64,000 nucleotides of DNA, taken from positions 1 to 64,000 of the forward strand of contig KV424016.1 in NCBI GenBank assembly GCA_001632435.1. Reading direction: 5' to 3'. A program made the translations under genes and the position numbers. Positions 9,718-20,630 of the stretch are shown here, in pieces. Under the pieces are notes generated by a model. It saw nothing but the letters and a program-made list of their open reading frames with translations, was not told the DNA's origin and made no database searches. Position 1 is the stretch's first letter. Each line of letters begins with the position of its first letter. Source of the DNA: Calocera cornea HHB12733. Lineage: Eukaryota; Basidiomycota; Dacrymycetes; Dacrymycetales; Dacrymycetaceae.

Positions 9718-11610
9718 TCAGATGTGCTTCGTCGGGGCGTACTTGCTGTTCTTGCGCAGGACGCGGCCGTACCGGGCGAGGACGAACGGGATGGGGACGA
9801 GGAGGAGGGCGATGCAGCCGAGGAGGGTGCTTGCCCAGCGGGCGTTGAGCTTGACGTACATCTGCGTTGCGAAGAGGGGGAAGCCGGCGCCGAAGGCGGA
9901 GCGGACGACGGTGCTGCTCGCGAGGGCCGAGGCGGCGACCATGAGGTAGGCGTCGATGATGTAGTTGAAGAGGGAGAGGAAGATGAGGACGACGCCGACG
10001 CCTAGGGGGAGGATGGCCATGAGGGGCGCCCAGTAGGAGATGCTCGGGAAGCTCGTCCAGCCGAACCAGAAGAAGGCGAGGGCGAAGAGGGGCCCGCCGA
10101 AGAAGGCCATCTCGAGCCTGTGCTCTGGCGGCACGGGGTTCGGCGCGTACTGCTTCATGAAGCGCTCGTAGCGGGGGTTGAAGAGGAGGAGGTACAGGCA
10201 CGCGCCGAGCGCACCGCCGAGGAAGAGCGGGAGGTACATGAGCCCCGAGGCGCCCGTGTTGAGCCCGTGGCCCTCGGTGAAGACGATCGGGAAGGCCTCG
10301 AAGAGGAGGTAGATGCAGCCGTACACGAAGGACATGTAGATCGTGATGAAGATGAGCATCGGCTCGAGGAAGAGCACCTTGAACGGCCGCAGGAGGATGT
10401 TGGACACGCGGGCCTGCCAGTGCGCGTCGGCGCGCTCCAGCGCAGAGTAGTACCGCGAGTCGCCCGTGCGTTTGCGGATCGCCTTGGCCTTCTTGGTGAG
10501 GAGCATGGGTCTGCGGGGCACGTCAGCAACATGTTCTCACGTGCTGGTAAGACGACGTACCCGTAAGTCTCCGGCAGGGTGAGGACGATGATCACCAAGC
10601 AGATGCCGGCGAAGATGGCCAGGACCCAGAAGAGCCACCTCCAGCCGACGCCCGCGACGGACATGTACCCCGATACGATGGGGCCGAGCGCGGGGCCGGC
10701 GAAGGGCGCGAGCGTGAAGAAGGCCATGCTCTTCCCCCTGGTGTCCGCGTCCCAGATGTCGGCGAGCAGCGCGCCCGCGTTCGTCAGTGGCGCGGCGGCG
10801 AAGCAGCCGCCCAGAAAGCGGAAGGCGATGAGGGCGCCTGTGTTGGGCGCGACGGCGCAGGCGATCTGGAAGACGAAGTAGACGAAGAAGGCGAGGATGA
10901 AGATGGGACGGCGGCCGTAGGTCTCTGAGAGCGGGCCCCAGAGGAGCGGGCCCACGCAGTACCCTACCACGAAGACGGCGATGAGCAGCGTGGCGATCTC
11001 GGTGGACATGCCCCAGTCTTCGATCAGCTGGGGGATGACGCCCGATGGTGCGGAGGATGAGAAAGTGCTGTGTTGGGATTAGCACGGCGTTCTGAAGCAG
11101 AAAAAGAGCGGCTTACGCATTGAGAGTGAGCAGCCCACCGAAACAGGTGATGTACCACCTGAAGCCGCGGTTCCAGTTCTTTGGGTTCTCCTTATCGCCC
11201 TCCTCCCACACGACCAGGAAGGGGTCCTCCTTCTCCCGCTCGATCTCCTGCGGCTCCTCCTCCCCAGGGGAGAAGACCTCGCTCAGGTCGCCCACGGAGC
11301 GCTCGGCGTCCTCCTGCAGATGCCGGCCACGCGGGATCGCGTCGTGCGCCGAGGTCGCGCGCTGGGCCTCGAGGTCGACGTTCGCGTAGTCCCGCGGCCT
11401 AGGCGGCGGGTGGGTGTCGAGGTGGAGGTTGGCGGGGTCGGGCTTCTCCACCGCCTTCTCCTTCTCCGCCTCGTCCGCGGGCAGCTCCAGGTCTGGCCCG
11501 GCCGGGGTGAGGGTGCGGGCGGAGGAGTCGTGCGAGAGGGCTGGCGAGGGGGGGCGCAGCGTCGCGCCCGGTGTGCCTGCGTTGCTGCCTGAGGGTGTTG
11601 GGGGGGCCAT
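9718..11610 (-). CDS. MFS transporter, DHA1 type (polyamine/multidrug-exporter-like)
   Basis: Exons 11610-11117, 11067-10561 and 10510-9718 (introns 49 and 50 nt) give 597 aa. The first 145 residues or so are hydrophilic and acidic, a typical cytosolic N-tail of fungal DHA1 carriers (KENPKNWNRGFRW just before TM1). Twelve hydrophobic segments follow, with motif A GPLSETYGRRP between TM2 and TM3, the DHA1 motif C region GPALGPIVSGY in TM5, and LPETYG-PMLLTKKAKAIR at the end of TM6. Family knowledge: H+-antiport plasma-membrane exporters of the TPO1/FLR1 group expel polyamines, azoles and other toxic compounds. Actual substrate unknown. A TATATAT sits about 217 bp upstream of the ATG. Confidence 0.93.
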
Positions 11611-11826
11611 TGTGTGGGGGGGTCCGATCGGGGGAGGGGCGAGTGAAGGGTGGAGAGGCCAGGGGATAAATAGTCAAGCAGTGCTCCTAATTCGCCAGGC
11701 GCAATCGGAAGGCAGCCCAGTGTGTGTGATCGGGTGATGGGGCTCTGATGGCCAGCGTTGTGGTGAGGAGAGGAGAGAAGGGGGCGGAAAACAGGATGTT
11801 TACCGGTCTCGACCCGCGCTGCCGGG

Positions 11827-11833
11827 TATATAT
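11827..11833 (-). promoter_or_regulatory. Candidate TATA box of the MFS transporter
   Basis: ATATATA on the minus strand about 217 bp before the ATG at 11610, within otherwise GC-rich DNA. Position allows a leader of roughly 180 nt. Confidence 0.4.
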
Positions 11834-12611
11834 GCGGGATGGGAGAGGGAGGGCGAACCGCGGGCATGTCATCGGCTGGAGGTCATGGCGCCCACCGTGA
11901 TGGGGACCCTGTTCCTACGCAGGCGGGCGTGCAGGGAGGGGCGAGTCAGAGCGGGAGGGGACTGGGACGGTTGCGTGCTTTGTCCGGCAGGGGCGAGCGC
12001 AACACTACTCCGACGAAGCTCGCCCGGCGGGGGCCACGCAGGGTGTGGCGTGGAGCGGCAGGCCTGGCGAGGCGAGAATAATTAGGACGGACGGACCGCG
12101 CATGCGTAATCGTAGTCAGCAGCCACGCACACCGATGAGCACGGTGCCCAGATCCACCCATCCAGCGCACGCATCGGCACCCTCACCCTGCGAACACGGC
12201 CCAGTAGTCACCGCCCGCCGCTCGCCTCCCGCCCGCGCAGCACCGCGCCATCGCCAGCCTCGCCCCGCTCGCTTCCACCGGCGTCCGCCCTCGCTGGACA
12301 TCCATGACAAGGCAGTCCCCTTCCTTCCAATAAACTCGCTGGGCCAGAAGACAGCGCGCAAGCCGGGAATCCTCAGGGCAGCCCAGTTCCACCGTCCAGG
12401 GCGGGCGTGGGTGCGCTGCAGTCACCGTGGACCCTCGTCGCCCCGCGAAGAACCTGAAAAACCCCTATGACAAAGCACGATGACGCTGCGTCATCTCCCA
12501 CACTTCGCTCCGTGATACGCGCGGCGCGCCACGCTCCCCGCGCCTGAGTCAACTGTCTCTCTCCTCCCTCCCTCTCCCTCTCGTTCTCGGCCGATTCCTG
12601 TGCCCTGCCCC

Positions 12612-12646
12612 ACGCTACACCACCACAACACAACACAACACAACCG
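12612..12646. repeat. CAACA microsatellite
   Basis: Runs of CAACA within ccaccacaacacaacac and following bases. Simple repeat; no function inferred. Confidence 0.6.
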
Positions 12647-13329
12647 CACAAAATGCACACCATTGTTCAATCATAATATTCTTGAGCAGGGCGCAGGTCC
12701 AGACCGGTCGAACGCCCAATCCGGGGTAGCAGCAACTCACTCTCCCAGCGCCCAGCGGCGGGGGACCAGTATCCGGCCCTCCTCCCGTCCCCAGCGCCGA
12801 GCCGATAAGGACCTTCCCCCTTCCCCTTCCCTTCCCTCGCTCACCACGCCATGCCGCAACAGAAATAGAAACTGGCACCGCCCCCATTAGTCCACCACTT
12901 TCGCCAAATTGGGACTGATGGGGATGCGGCTGACCAAGCTTCCTCAGCGTCCGAGCTGTTCGGCCACAGGGCGCACGGCGCGCCGCGGGATGCGGGATGC
13001 GGGATGCCTGCCACCCGTTGGCCCGTTGCTCCGTCGCAGCAATCCGACGCGCCACGGCTGGTGCCTGGTGCGCCCTTTGTCCGGGCGACGAGCGCACACA
13101 AATTGATGTCGTGCTCCTGTACAGTGCGTCGTTATTGCTCTGCACTGCACAAGGCGAGCCGACCCCCCGAGCCGCGCGCCGGGGATGGAGGAGCAGCCTG
13201 AGGGCCCGCTTATTCCCCCGGGGTTAGTAGTACTAGTGCTCTCCAGTGCTCTCCAGTGCCCGGCAGCCGGGTACAGTACCAGCGCGCCACGCGCCGCAGT
13301 TGACTGATACTCAGTACTACTATTGACTG

Positions 13330-13363
13330 ATTGTCGGCTTGTCCGATTGTCCGATTGTCCGAG
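13330..13363. repeat. Short tandem repeat, GTCCGATT unit
   Basis: Three consecutive near-identical 8-9 nt units (ttgtcggc/ttgtccga/ttgtccga). Likely replication slippage. Confidence 0.5.
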
Positions 13364-15042
13364 GTTGACTGAGCATGGCGAGCGCGTCTCAGGGTCATAC
13401 ATCGTCACTCTCACCGTCCCTCCGGCGCCGGGGGTGTAGGCCTTGTCTCGGGTCTGCGGCGGCATACACACGGGCAGCCCGCGGCTCCATATCATCCATG
13501 TGCTGTGTTACCCGGCCCTACGACTCATGAATCGTGGATCACCCCTGCTCCCCGGCCGCTCGCCGCTCGCCTCGCGCCCCCGCCCTCGGGGACGTTGTCA
13601 ACCAGTCCTACCATTGTCAGAATCATGGATATGCACCCCCTCATGCCCAAGACACCCAGCACCAGGGCGGTTCACACCGCGCTCATGGGCCTTCCGTGGG
13701 CGCACCAGCGCCTCCCAAGGAAGCCGGCGCACGAAAGCCTAACTTAACGCGCGCCGCGCGCCGCGCGCCCGGGCTCAGGGTCCCGCGTACGTAAAGCCCC
13801 GGGGAGGCACGGCCGCTCATTCGCCCAGCGGGCGTCGCGAGGGGCGCGAGGGGCCCTGATGAGCTAATATGGCGCGGAGGCATTAGGTCAGGATTGCGCC
13901 CGCGCGCGTGGGCCGGCTACTGTGGGAGGGGCGCGCAGCCTGCCTATCATAGGGGCGGGTGGCCGCTTATTGTTGCGCATTAGTGGCCGGCGAGTTGATC
14001 GTCCCGGCCCGGTGGGTGAGGGGTTGTGAGTACTTGCTGAAGACTCCTTGTGGGTCCGAGTGCATCGCGGGCGTAGTAATGTCGTGGTAACAGCGCGATG
14101 GTCGTGATAGAGAATACTGACAAGACTGTAGGGCCAGCCAACAACCTCATCAATCAGCGAGGGGCACCGGCACCACACTCGTCCTGTCCCACCTTCCAGC
14201 ATGCGACAGACGTCCTCCTCCATACCTCCCCTGCGCCTTCTCTCGCAAGACGAACGCTCGGAGTAAATGCTGCATCTTACCACATTCTCCGCCTGGCAGG
14301 GGTGGGGCGTCACGTGACCTCTGTGCTCAATGCTCCTTGTTTTTCCAGCAACTTCTCGTGTCAAAACAGCGGTCCCAGTGGAAAATAATGGACATTCACC
14401 CTACAATACGACAGAGCTCATCAAGGGAGAGGTCAAGGGCCAAGAGAACGTCAGGGTATGGCAATCCCTTGGCGTCGGTACTGTCTCTTACGTCTGCGTC
14501 GATGCATACTACCCCCGCGTTTAATCGCTGGTAGGTCTGCGTCAGGTGAGTTTTCCTCTGATTAACGTTTGGTCCTGTATTGTCTCGGTACCGACGACCC
14601 TCCGCGAGGAAATTTTCTCGACGGCCGCGAGTCTATCCAGTGCGATAAGCCTCTGAGTTCCCCGTATTTCCGACGATGGCCTGAGACTTCGGAACACTCG
14701 GATGGCGTCGCACTGTATCTGTGCATGAAGCCATGATGTACCACAATTAATTTGATATCGTCAGCTGCCTCACGCATATCCTTCTATGATGAACGCCCGT
14801 GATTTTCGTACACCGGACAACAGTCCCACTGCATATATAGATACACGGTCGGTGGTTAGGGTTGAGGGGCATCGTAGTTCATGTGCATTGTGGTAAAACA
14901 GTGTGGTAACAGTACTAGTGTGGTAATCGTGTTGAAGAATACAGTGTGCGTCAGTTGGCGAGGGATAACATGCCCGTCCTGTACCCGTGTTGGATGAAAC
15001 CAAAAACAGCAGCAATACAGTGCGGTGAACCCGATCCAGGAT

Positions 15043-16953
15043 CTACTCCACATCGTCCTCATACACCATCTCGACAAACCTCCCCCACCTCTCCATCACA
15101 GGCCAGACGACCTCCTCCCACTCCTTGCCCTTCACTTTCCCGCGCGACGCGCGCTCGAACGTGAAGATCTCGCGGTGCAGCTTGCCGCATTCTTCGCATG
15201 GCGTGAGCGGGCGGCGGACGGGCTTCTTTTTTCCGGCTGGGGAGGCCGGCGAGGCGGGCACAGCGCCGTTCAGATGGCCCTTCCGCCCACGCACGGGGCT
15301 AGCGTTGGCTGGAGATGCCGGTGCGACAGGAAAAGGGGCGAGGAACTCGGGCGTAAGGTGTGTACTGTACACAGAGATATCGGCGAGCTCGAGGTGGATG
15401 AGCCTCTCGAGCCGATGGCTACACCGCGCTTTGTCGCCCGGCTTGAGCCTCCCCCTCAGCAAGCTCGCGTCCCTCTCGCGCGTGCCCTCGGGCGGCGGCC
15501 ACAGGCCGCGCAGCACCACCTCCTTGGCGCACTGCCGACCCCACTCGCCCAGACGGTTCTTGACGTTCGTTGCTCGGCCCACTTTGAGCGCCACGGGCTC
15601 GGAGGGCGGGCCGCGCAGCTCGTACGCGTAGATGTGCCCCGGGAGGTCAGATACCGACGGCGGGGCTTCCATAGTTGTGCGAAGCAGGACCCGGGTAGGT
15701 TGGGAGAGATAGGGCGGGATCCACTGGGCGAAAGTGACCCACTGCGCGCCCTGCTGACCGCGTGGGCGGGTGTAGAACCCGGATGGCTCGAGGACCTCGC
15801 CCCCGTGCTGGTGGCAGAACCGCTCGATCGCTTCGTCCGGGGCGAGGAAGGCGAGTGCGGAAATGGCCTTAACCTGCCGCTGGCAAGGAAGTCCGGCTTT
15901 CGTTATGCCCGCGCACTGGACCGTCATCTTCGGCTGCTGAGTAGCGGGCGAGCCGGCCCCGGCGGGCGTTGCCGGTGACGTGGGCGCATTGAATGATGGT
16001 GACGCAGGGGAAGAGCTGGACCGTGTGCGTCGGCGGGCTTGGTTGGCCGGTGTGTGTGGGCTGTTTCGTGGATCGGGGGCGATCCGCGTGGGTGTCTGCG
16101 GCGGAGCCTGGAGTGACACCGCCGAGCTTGACTGGCCGAGTCCAGCACGCGGGTCGAGCGTGTCCGGCGGTGCAGAGCAGGATGGGGAGTGCGTCGGCCC
16201 GCCGAGGCTGAGGGCCGCGAAGGCATCGATTGGCATCATCGGGGTTGGCATCTGGACGCGTCCGTCCGGCATATACGGGCGTGTAGGCGACTCCGCGAGG
16301 GCATAGCGCATCGTTTGCGAGTTCGATCCCGTAGGAGGTTTGGCGACCACCACGGGGACGCGGAGCCCACCCGAGGGCGGCGTCCCACCGGTCGCGAGGG
16401 ATGGCCACGGTCGAGGAGGGGTCGTGTATGCGTCCCTTGCGGGAGGAGGGGCGGAAAGAACGCGTCCAGCGCGCTCCGCCGAGGGGAGGGCGGCCCGAGC
16501 GGGCGAAGGCGCACTCGCGTACGCGCTGGACAGGGCGGGACGATCGGACGACGCGCTGCGCGCATGCTTCTGCCAGTCGGGCGGTGCATCAGTGCGCCAT
16601 GCTTCTCGCTTCTCGTCTTCTCCATACCCTTTCGTGTACGCGCGATCGTAGCCGTAGCCGTTGTTGTACTGCACCAGCTCTGCCTCCGCCCTCCGAGTTT
16701 CGTAGCCTTCCCGCCTAGGGGACGGCGTGACGGTTATGACCTCCCTGAACGTCTCCTCCTTCAACGGCGTGCCCGGGCGCTCGGGGGCGACAGGCGGCGC
16801 AGGGAGCGGCTTGTTCTTGGTGAGCTTGCGCGAGACCTCGCCGCCTGAGGGAGAGGGAGAGAGACTCTTCAGCCATCCCGAGATGGTGCGGATGCGCGGC
16901 TTGGGTGGAGAGGAGGCAGAGGGTATGCGGGCAGGGGAGATAGGGGACGACAT
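15043..16953 (-). CDS. GIY-YIG / T5orf172 (MUG113-like, DUF1766) domain protein
   Basis: Single exon, 636 aa. The first 330 residues are Pro/Ser-rich and probably disordered. Then comes a Cys/His cluster (CAGITKAGLPC...FCHQH), followed near residue 425 by GHIYAYELRG...ALKVGRATNVKNRLGEW, the GIY-YIG-like T5orf172 core, RCSHRLERLIHLEL, and a terminal CEECGKLHREIFTF. This order is that of the fungal meiotically-upregulated-gene-113 family. Family knowledge: GIY-YIG folds are nucleases, but the role of the fungal group is not established to my knowledge; a zinc-binding, nucleic-acid-acting role is inferred. No signal peptide. The start MSSPISPARIPS is the first ATG of a frame closed upstream. Confidence 0.85.
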   Translation of the reverse strand: MSSPISPARIPSASSPPKPRIRTISGWLKSLSPSPSGGEVSRKLTKNKPLPAPPVAPERPGTPLKEETFREVITVTPSPRREGYETRRAEAELVQYNNGYGYDRAYTKGYGEDEKREAWRTDAPPDWQKHARSASSDRPALSSAYASAPSPARAALPSAERAGRVLSAPPPARDAYTTPPRPWPSLATGGTPPSGGLRVPVVVAKPPTGSNSQTMRYALAESPTRPYMPDGRVQMPTPMMPIDAFAALSLGGPTHSPSCSAPPDTLDPRAGLGQSSSAVSLQAPPQTPTRIAPDPRNSPHTPANQARRRTRSSSSPASPSFNAPTSPATPAGAGSPATQQPKMTVQCAGITKAGLPCQRQVKAISALAFLAPDEAIERFCHQHGGEVLEPSGFYTRPRGQQGAQWVTFAQWIPPYLSQPTRVLLRTTMEAPPSVSDLPGHIYAYELRGPPSEPVALKVGRATNVKNRLGEWGRQCAKEVVLRGLWPPPEGTRERDASLLRGRLKPGDKARCSHRLERLIHLELADISVYSTHLTPEFLAPFPVAPASPANASPVRGRKGHLNGAVPASPASPAGKKKPVRRPLTPCEECGKLHREIFTFERASRGKVKGKEWEEVVWPVMERWGRFVEMVYEDDVE

Positions 16954-18119
16954 TGCCTTTCGGGTCCGTGATCAGCTCAGGAGGGCGGCGATGGGGTCGC
17001 ACGACGCCCAGATAGGCACGCACGTTCCCTCGCTTGCCCTGGGAGGAGCGGCCAAGGCGCGTTGGAGGAACCGCGGACGAGGGATGGTCAGGGACCCGCA
17101 CGGCGAGGTCGGCGGTATGCTGTGCAGGGTTGTTCCCCAGGCACGCGCTGGTGCGCGCAGAGCGGTGGTTGCGTCTCTCGATATGCGGGTCGACCCGCCA
17201 GGGAGCGGCTTGCCGAGTGTGGGTATGCGTGTGCAAAGGGGTATGCGGTCGTGTGCGTACTGTCTCGCCTTGTGGGCAGGGATAACAGGGAGGAGTCGGG
17301 AGAGACGCGTGCCTTGCCAGTGGCACCCGCGAGCGCTTGCACGTCCCCGGACCCTGGCGCGCGTTCTCCCGGTCGAGAACGGGTCCCGACGCACGCCCGG
17401 AACCGGAAGGAGGCTGTGCAGGCCGCCGCCCGGAGTAACGCAACGCTTCCCATCGGCATAACTCTGTTCGAATGGCTGCACCGGCCCAGGCCAGGGCGGC
17501 ACCAATCGCATGGCGGGACGGAATCACGCGCGCCGCGGGTGAGAGGGCGTAAGCGGGACTGCCGTCCGTGGCGGGTCTGCCTTATTTGGATGTGCACCCT
17601 CTGAGCTCCCCCGCCCAGCCCGCCAGATACGCGGGGGGCGAGCGAGGCTGTGGGCTGGGAGGTGTATGCGATAGGACAACCGACAGGCACGACAGCACCA
17701 GAACGTTGGCGAAGGTGGAGACGGGCGGGAAAGGTCGGCGGCACGGGTGGGAGGAAGGGAAGGAGCGCAGAGTAGGCGCGGAGCATGCATGTGCGCCGCG
17801 CCGCGTGAATCCGACCCGCTCCGTGACGTAGGGCTGGTCATCATCGTGTACCGTACCCTGCTCAATATGGATGTGGGACTCGCCCAGCCCTCCCACTACA
17901 TATAAGCTCGCCGACCAATGCGGACCCACCGATCACTCCCCCGTGCATATCTCAACCCATACTTTAGACACTTCCCTGGGCGGATAGATCAGAGGGCTTG
18001 TCGTCCTCCTTTACCACCACCACCACCCATCGATCACACCCTTCCTTCATCCATAGTAGGCCCCACACCGTCCATACATGCGCGCATATACTGACCTTAT
18101 CCCTCCCAGGTCGATAGAC
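16954..18119. other. Divergent promoter region between the GIY-YIG gene and phosphoketolase
   Basis: GC-rich, no supported gene on either strand. The last 220 bp, with the TATA at 17901, belongs to the phosphoketolase promoter and 5' UTR; a pyrimidine-rich stretch precedes its ATG. Confidence 0.5.
17901..17906 (+). promoter_or_regulatory. TATA box of phosphoketolase
   Basis: TATAAG in tacaTATAAGctcg, 219 bp upstream of the ATG at 18120, followed by a CT- and CA-rich leader typical of strongly expressed fungal genes. Confidence 0.5.
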
Positions 18120-20630
18120 ATGGCTGAGACCCAGTCCATCAAGGCGTACGGCATCGCCCGTTCGACCGTCAAGGGTACGCCCCTCAGCGAGGACGAGCTC
18201 CGCAAGACGGACGCGTACATGCGCGCCTCGCTCTACCTCTGCCTGGGCATGCTCTACCTTCGCGAGAACCCGCTCCTCCGCGAGCCGCTCCGCGTCAACC
18301 ACCTCAAGGCCCGTCTGCTGGGCCATTGGGGCTCCGATGCCGGCCAGCTCTTCACCTACATCCACTTCAACCGTCTCATCAAGAAGTACGACCTGGATGC
18401 AATCTTCGTCTCCGGCCCGGGCCATGGTGCCCCTGCCGTCCTCTCCCAGGCTTATCTGGAGGGCACCTACTCCGAGGTTTACCCCGACATCACCGAGGAT
18501 GTTCAAGGCCTCCAGCGCTTCTTCAAGCAATTCTCCTTCCCGGGCGGCATCGGCTCGCACGCGACGCCCGAGACCCCCGGCTCTCTGCACGAGGGTGGTG
18601 AGCTTGGCTACTCCATCTCCCATGCCTTCGGCTCGGTGTTCGACCACCCGAACCTGATCACCGTCTGCATGGTCGGTGACGGTGAGGCCGAGACTGGCCC
18701 ACTCGCCACCTCGTGGCATTCGACCAAGTTCCTCAACCCCATCACCGACGGTGCCGTCATCCCGGTGCTTCACTTGAACGGTTACAAGATCAACAACCCG
18801 ACCGTGCTCGCCCGTATCAGCCACAAGGAGCTTGAGAACCTGTTCCTCGGCTACGGCTGGACGCCCTACTTCGTTGAGGGCTCCGACCTGCCCACGATGC
18901 ATCAAGCCATGGCCGCCACGCTCGAGCACTGCGTTCTCGAGATCCGCAAGTACCAGCAGCAGGCGCGCTCTACCGGGAAGCCCTTCCGCCCCCGCTGGCC
19001 GATGATCGTTCTCCGCTCCCCCAAGGGCTGGACCGCCCCTCGCCAGGTCGACGGCCACTACCTTGAGGGCTTCTGGCGCGCACATCAGATCCCCCTCGCT
19101 GATGTCGCGACCAACCCCGAGCATCTCCTCCTCCTCGAGAACTGGATGAAGGACTACAGGCCTGATCTGCTTTTCGATAAGAACGGCAGGCTCATCCCGG
19201 AGCTGCAGGAGCTCCCGCCCAAGGGTCTCAAGCGCATGAGCGCTAACCCCATCGCCAACGGTGGCCTCATCCGCAAGCCGCTCCACATTCCCGATTTCCG
19301 CAAGTACGCCCTCACCGTCACGGACCCTGGTGCCGACGATGGGCTCAGCATGAACAATATGGCCATCTGGATGCGCGATGTCATCTCCGACAACCTGGAC
19401 AACTTCCGTCTCTTCGGGCCGGACGAGACCGAGTCGAACAAGCTTGGCGAGGTCTACAAGGCGGGCAAGAAGGTGTGGATGGGCGACTTCTTCGACGAGG
19501 ATGAGGACGGTGGAAACCTTGCGTTCGGCGGGCGTGTCATGGAGATCCTTTCCGAGCACACGGTCGAGGGCTGGCTCGAGGGCTACGTCCTCTCCGGCCG
19601 TCACGGCGTGCTCAACTCCTACGAGCCGTTCATCCACATCATCGACTCTATGGTCAACCAGCACTGCAAGTGGATCGAGAAGTGCCTCGAGGTCGAATGG
19701 CGTGCAAAGGTCTCCTCCCTCAACATCCTGCTTACTGCCACCGTCTGGCGCCAGGATCATAACGGCTTCACTCATCAGGATCCCGGTTTCCTTGATGTCG
19801 TCGCCAACAAGAGTCCCGAGGTGGTCCGCATCTACCTGCCTCCTGATGGCAACAGCCTGTTGTCTGTCATGGACCATTGCTTGAAGAGCGTCAACTACGT
19901 CAACGTCATCGTTGCCGACAAGCAGAACCATCTGCAATTCATGGACATGGACGAGGCTATTGCACACTGCACGAAGGGTGTCGGCATCTGGGAGTGGGCG
20001 TCGACCGACAACGACCAGGAGCCTGATGTCGTTATGGCCTCCTGCGGTGATGTTTCGACCGCTGAGGCGCTTGCGGCGACCGCGCTCCTGCGCGAGTTCT
20101 TGCCCGAAGTCAAGGTCCGGTTCGTGAACGTTGTCGACTTGTTCAAGCTCATTGCCCATGAGGACCACCCGCACGGCCTGACGGACAAGGAGTACACTGC
20201 CATCTTCACGGATGACAAGCCGATCATATTCAACTTCCACTCGTACCCGTGGCTCGTCCACAGGCTCACCTACAAGCGCCCTGGCTCCCAGAACATACAC
20301 GTTCGTGGCTACAAGGAGAAGGGCAATATCGACACCCCGCTCGAGCTGGCCATCCGCAACCAGACCGATCGTTTCTCGCTCGCCATGGACGCGATCGACC
20401 GCATGCCCAAGCTCCACAACAAGGGCTCCGGTACGCGCGAGCGCCTGCGCAACCTGCAGATCAAGGCCGAGGCCGAGGCCTTCGAGAACGGCATCGACCC
20501 TGAGGCGATCAGGAACTGGAAGTGGCCATACGGCAAGGGGCCTACTGCCGGCGCCGGCGTCGCCAGCGCTGTGACGCACTTGTTCAGCGGTTCCAGCGGT
20601 GGTCAGAAGGAGTTTGCCACTTCGGAGTAG
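18120..20630 (+). CDS. XFP: Xylulose-5-phosphate/fructose-6-phosphate phosphoketolase
   Basis: Intronless, 836 aa. The ATG at 18120 (MAETQSIKAYG) was preferred over the in-frame ATG at 18078 because homologues start near there and its context (agacATGG) is better. Seen: GHWGSDAGQ, GPGHGAPAVL, the ThDP/Mg motif GDGEAETGPLATSWHSTKFL, SPKGWTAPRQVDGHYLEGFW, QDHNGFTHQDPG, YLPPDGN and C-terminal NIDTPLELAIRNQTDRFSL, covering all three XFP domains. Family knowledge: ThDP-dependent phosphorolytic cleavage of xylulose-5-P or fructose-6-P to acetyl-phosphate plus glyceraldehyde-3-P or erythrose-4-P, feeding acetate/acetyl-CoA production. Fungal members are widely thought to descend from bacterial genes; the lack of introns among heavily spliced neighbours fits, but is not proof. 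Strong third-position G/C bias suggests high expression. Confidence 0.97.
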   Translation: MAETQSIKAYGIARSTVKGTPLSEDELRKTDAYMRASLYLCLGMLYLRENPLLREPLRVNHLKARLLGHWGSDAGQLFTYIHFNRLIKKYDLDAIFVSGPGHGAPAVLSQAYLEGTYSEVYPDITEDVQGLQRFFKQFSFPGGIGSHATPETPGSLHEGGELGYSISHAFGSVFDHPNLITVCMVGDGEAETGPLATSWHSTKFLNPITDGAVIPVLHLNGYKINNPTVLARISHKELENLFLGYGWTPYFVEGSDLPTMHQAMAATLEHCVLEIRKYQQQARSTGKPFRPRWPMIVLRSPKGWTAPRQVDGHYLEGFWRAHQIPLADVATNPEHLLLLENWMKDYRPDLLFDKNGRLIPELQELPPKGLKRMSANPIANGGLIRKPLHIPDFRKYALTVTDPGADDGLSMNNMAIWMRDVISDNLDNFRLFGPDETESNKLGEVYKAGKKVWMGDFFDEDEDGGNLAFGGRVMEILSEHTVEGWLEGYVLSGRHGVLNSYEPFIHIIDSMVNQHCKWIEKCLEVEWRAKVSSLNILLTATVWRQDHNGFTHQDPGFLDVVANKSPEVVRIYLPPDGNSLLSVMDHCLKSVNYVNVIVADKQNHLQFMDMDEAIAHCTKGVGIWEWASTDNDQEPDVVMASCGDVSTAEALAATALLREFLPEVKVRFVNVVDLFKLIAHEDHPHGLTDKEYTAIFTDDKPIIFNFHSYPWLVHRLTYKRPGSQNIHVRGYKEKGNIDTPLELAIRNQTDRFSLAMDAIDRMPKLHNKGSGTRERLRNLQIKAEAEAFENGIDPEAIRNWKWPYGKGPTAGAGVASAVTHLFSGSSGGQKEFATSE

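Larger units (their letters stand above)
11834..15042. other. Gene-free GC-rich island with short tandem repeats
   Basis: About 3.2 kb with no supported gene. Open frames here have no domain, no splice-consistent continuation and often mirror each other on both strands. Visible structure: ACACA-type microsatellite around 12612-12646; tripled GGGATGC near 12986-13006; two and a half copies of AGTGCTCTCC near 13234-13258; three copies of GTCCGATT-type near 13338-13362; an alternating CGCG tract near 13747-13770. It could hold a long upstream regulatory region of the MFS gene or a non-coding transcript; nothing in sequence proves either. Confidence 0.45.

Noticed and set aside
13888..14364. 158-codon minus-strand frame in the gene-free island
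   Set aside because: Arg/Ser-rich random composition, mirrored by equal plus-strand frames, with no introns joining it to anything.
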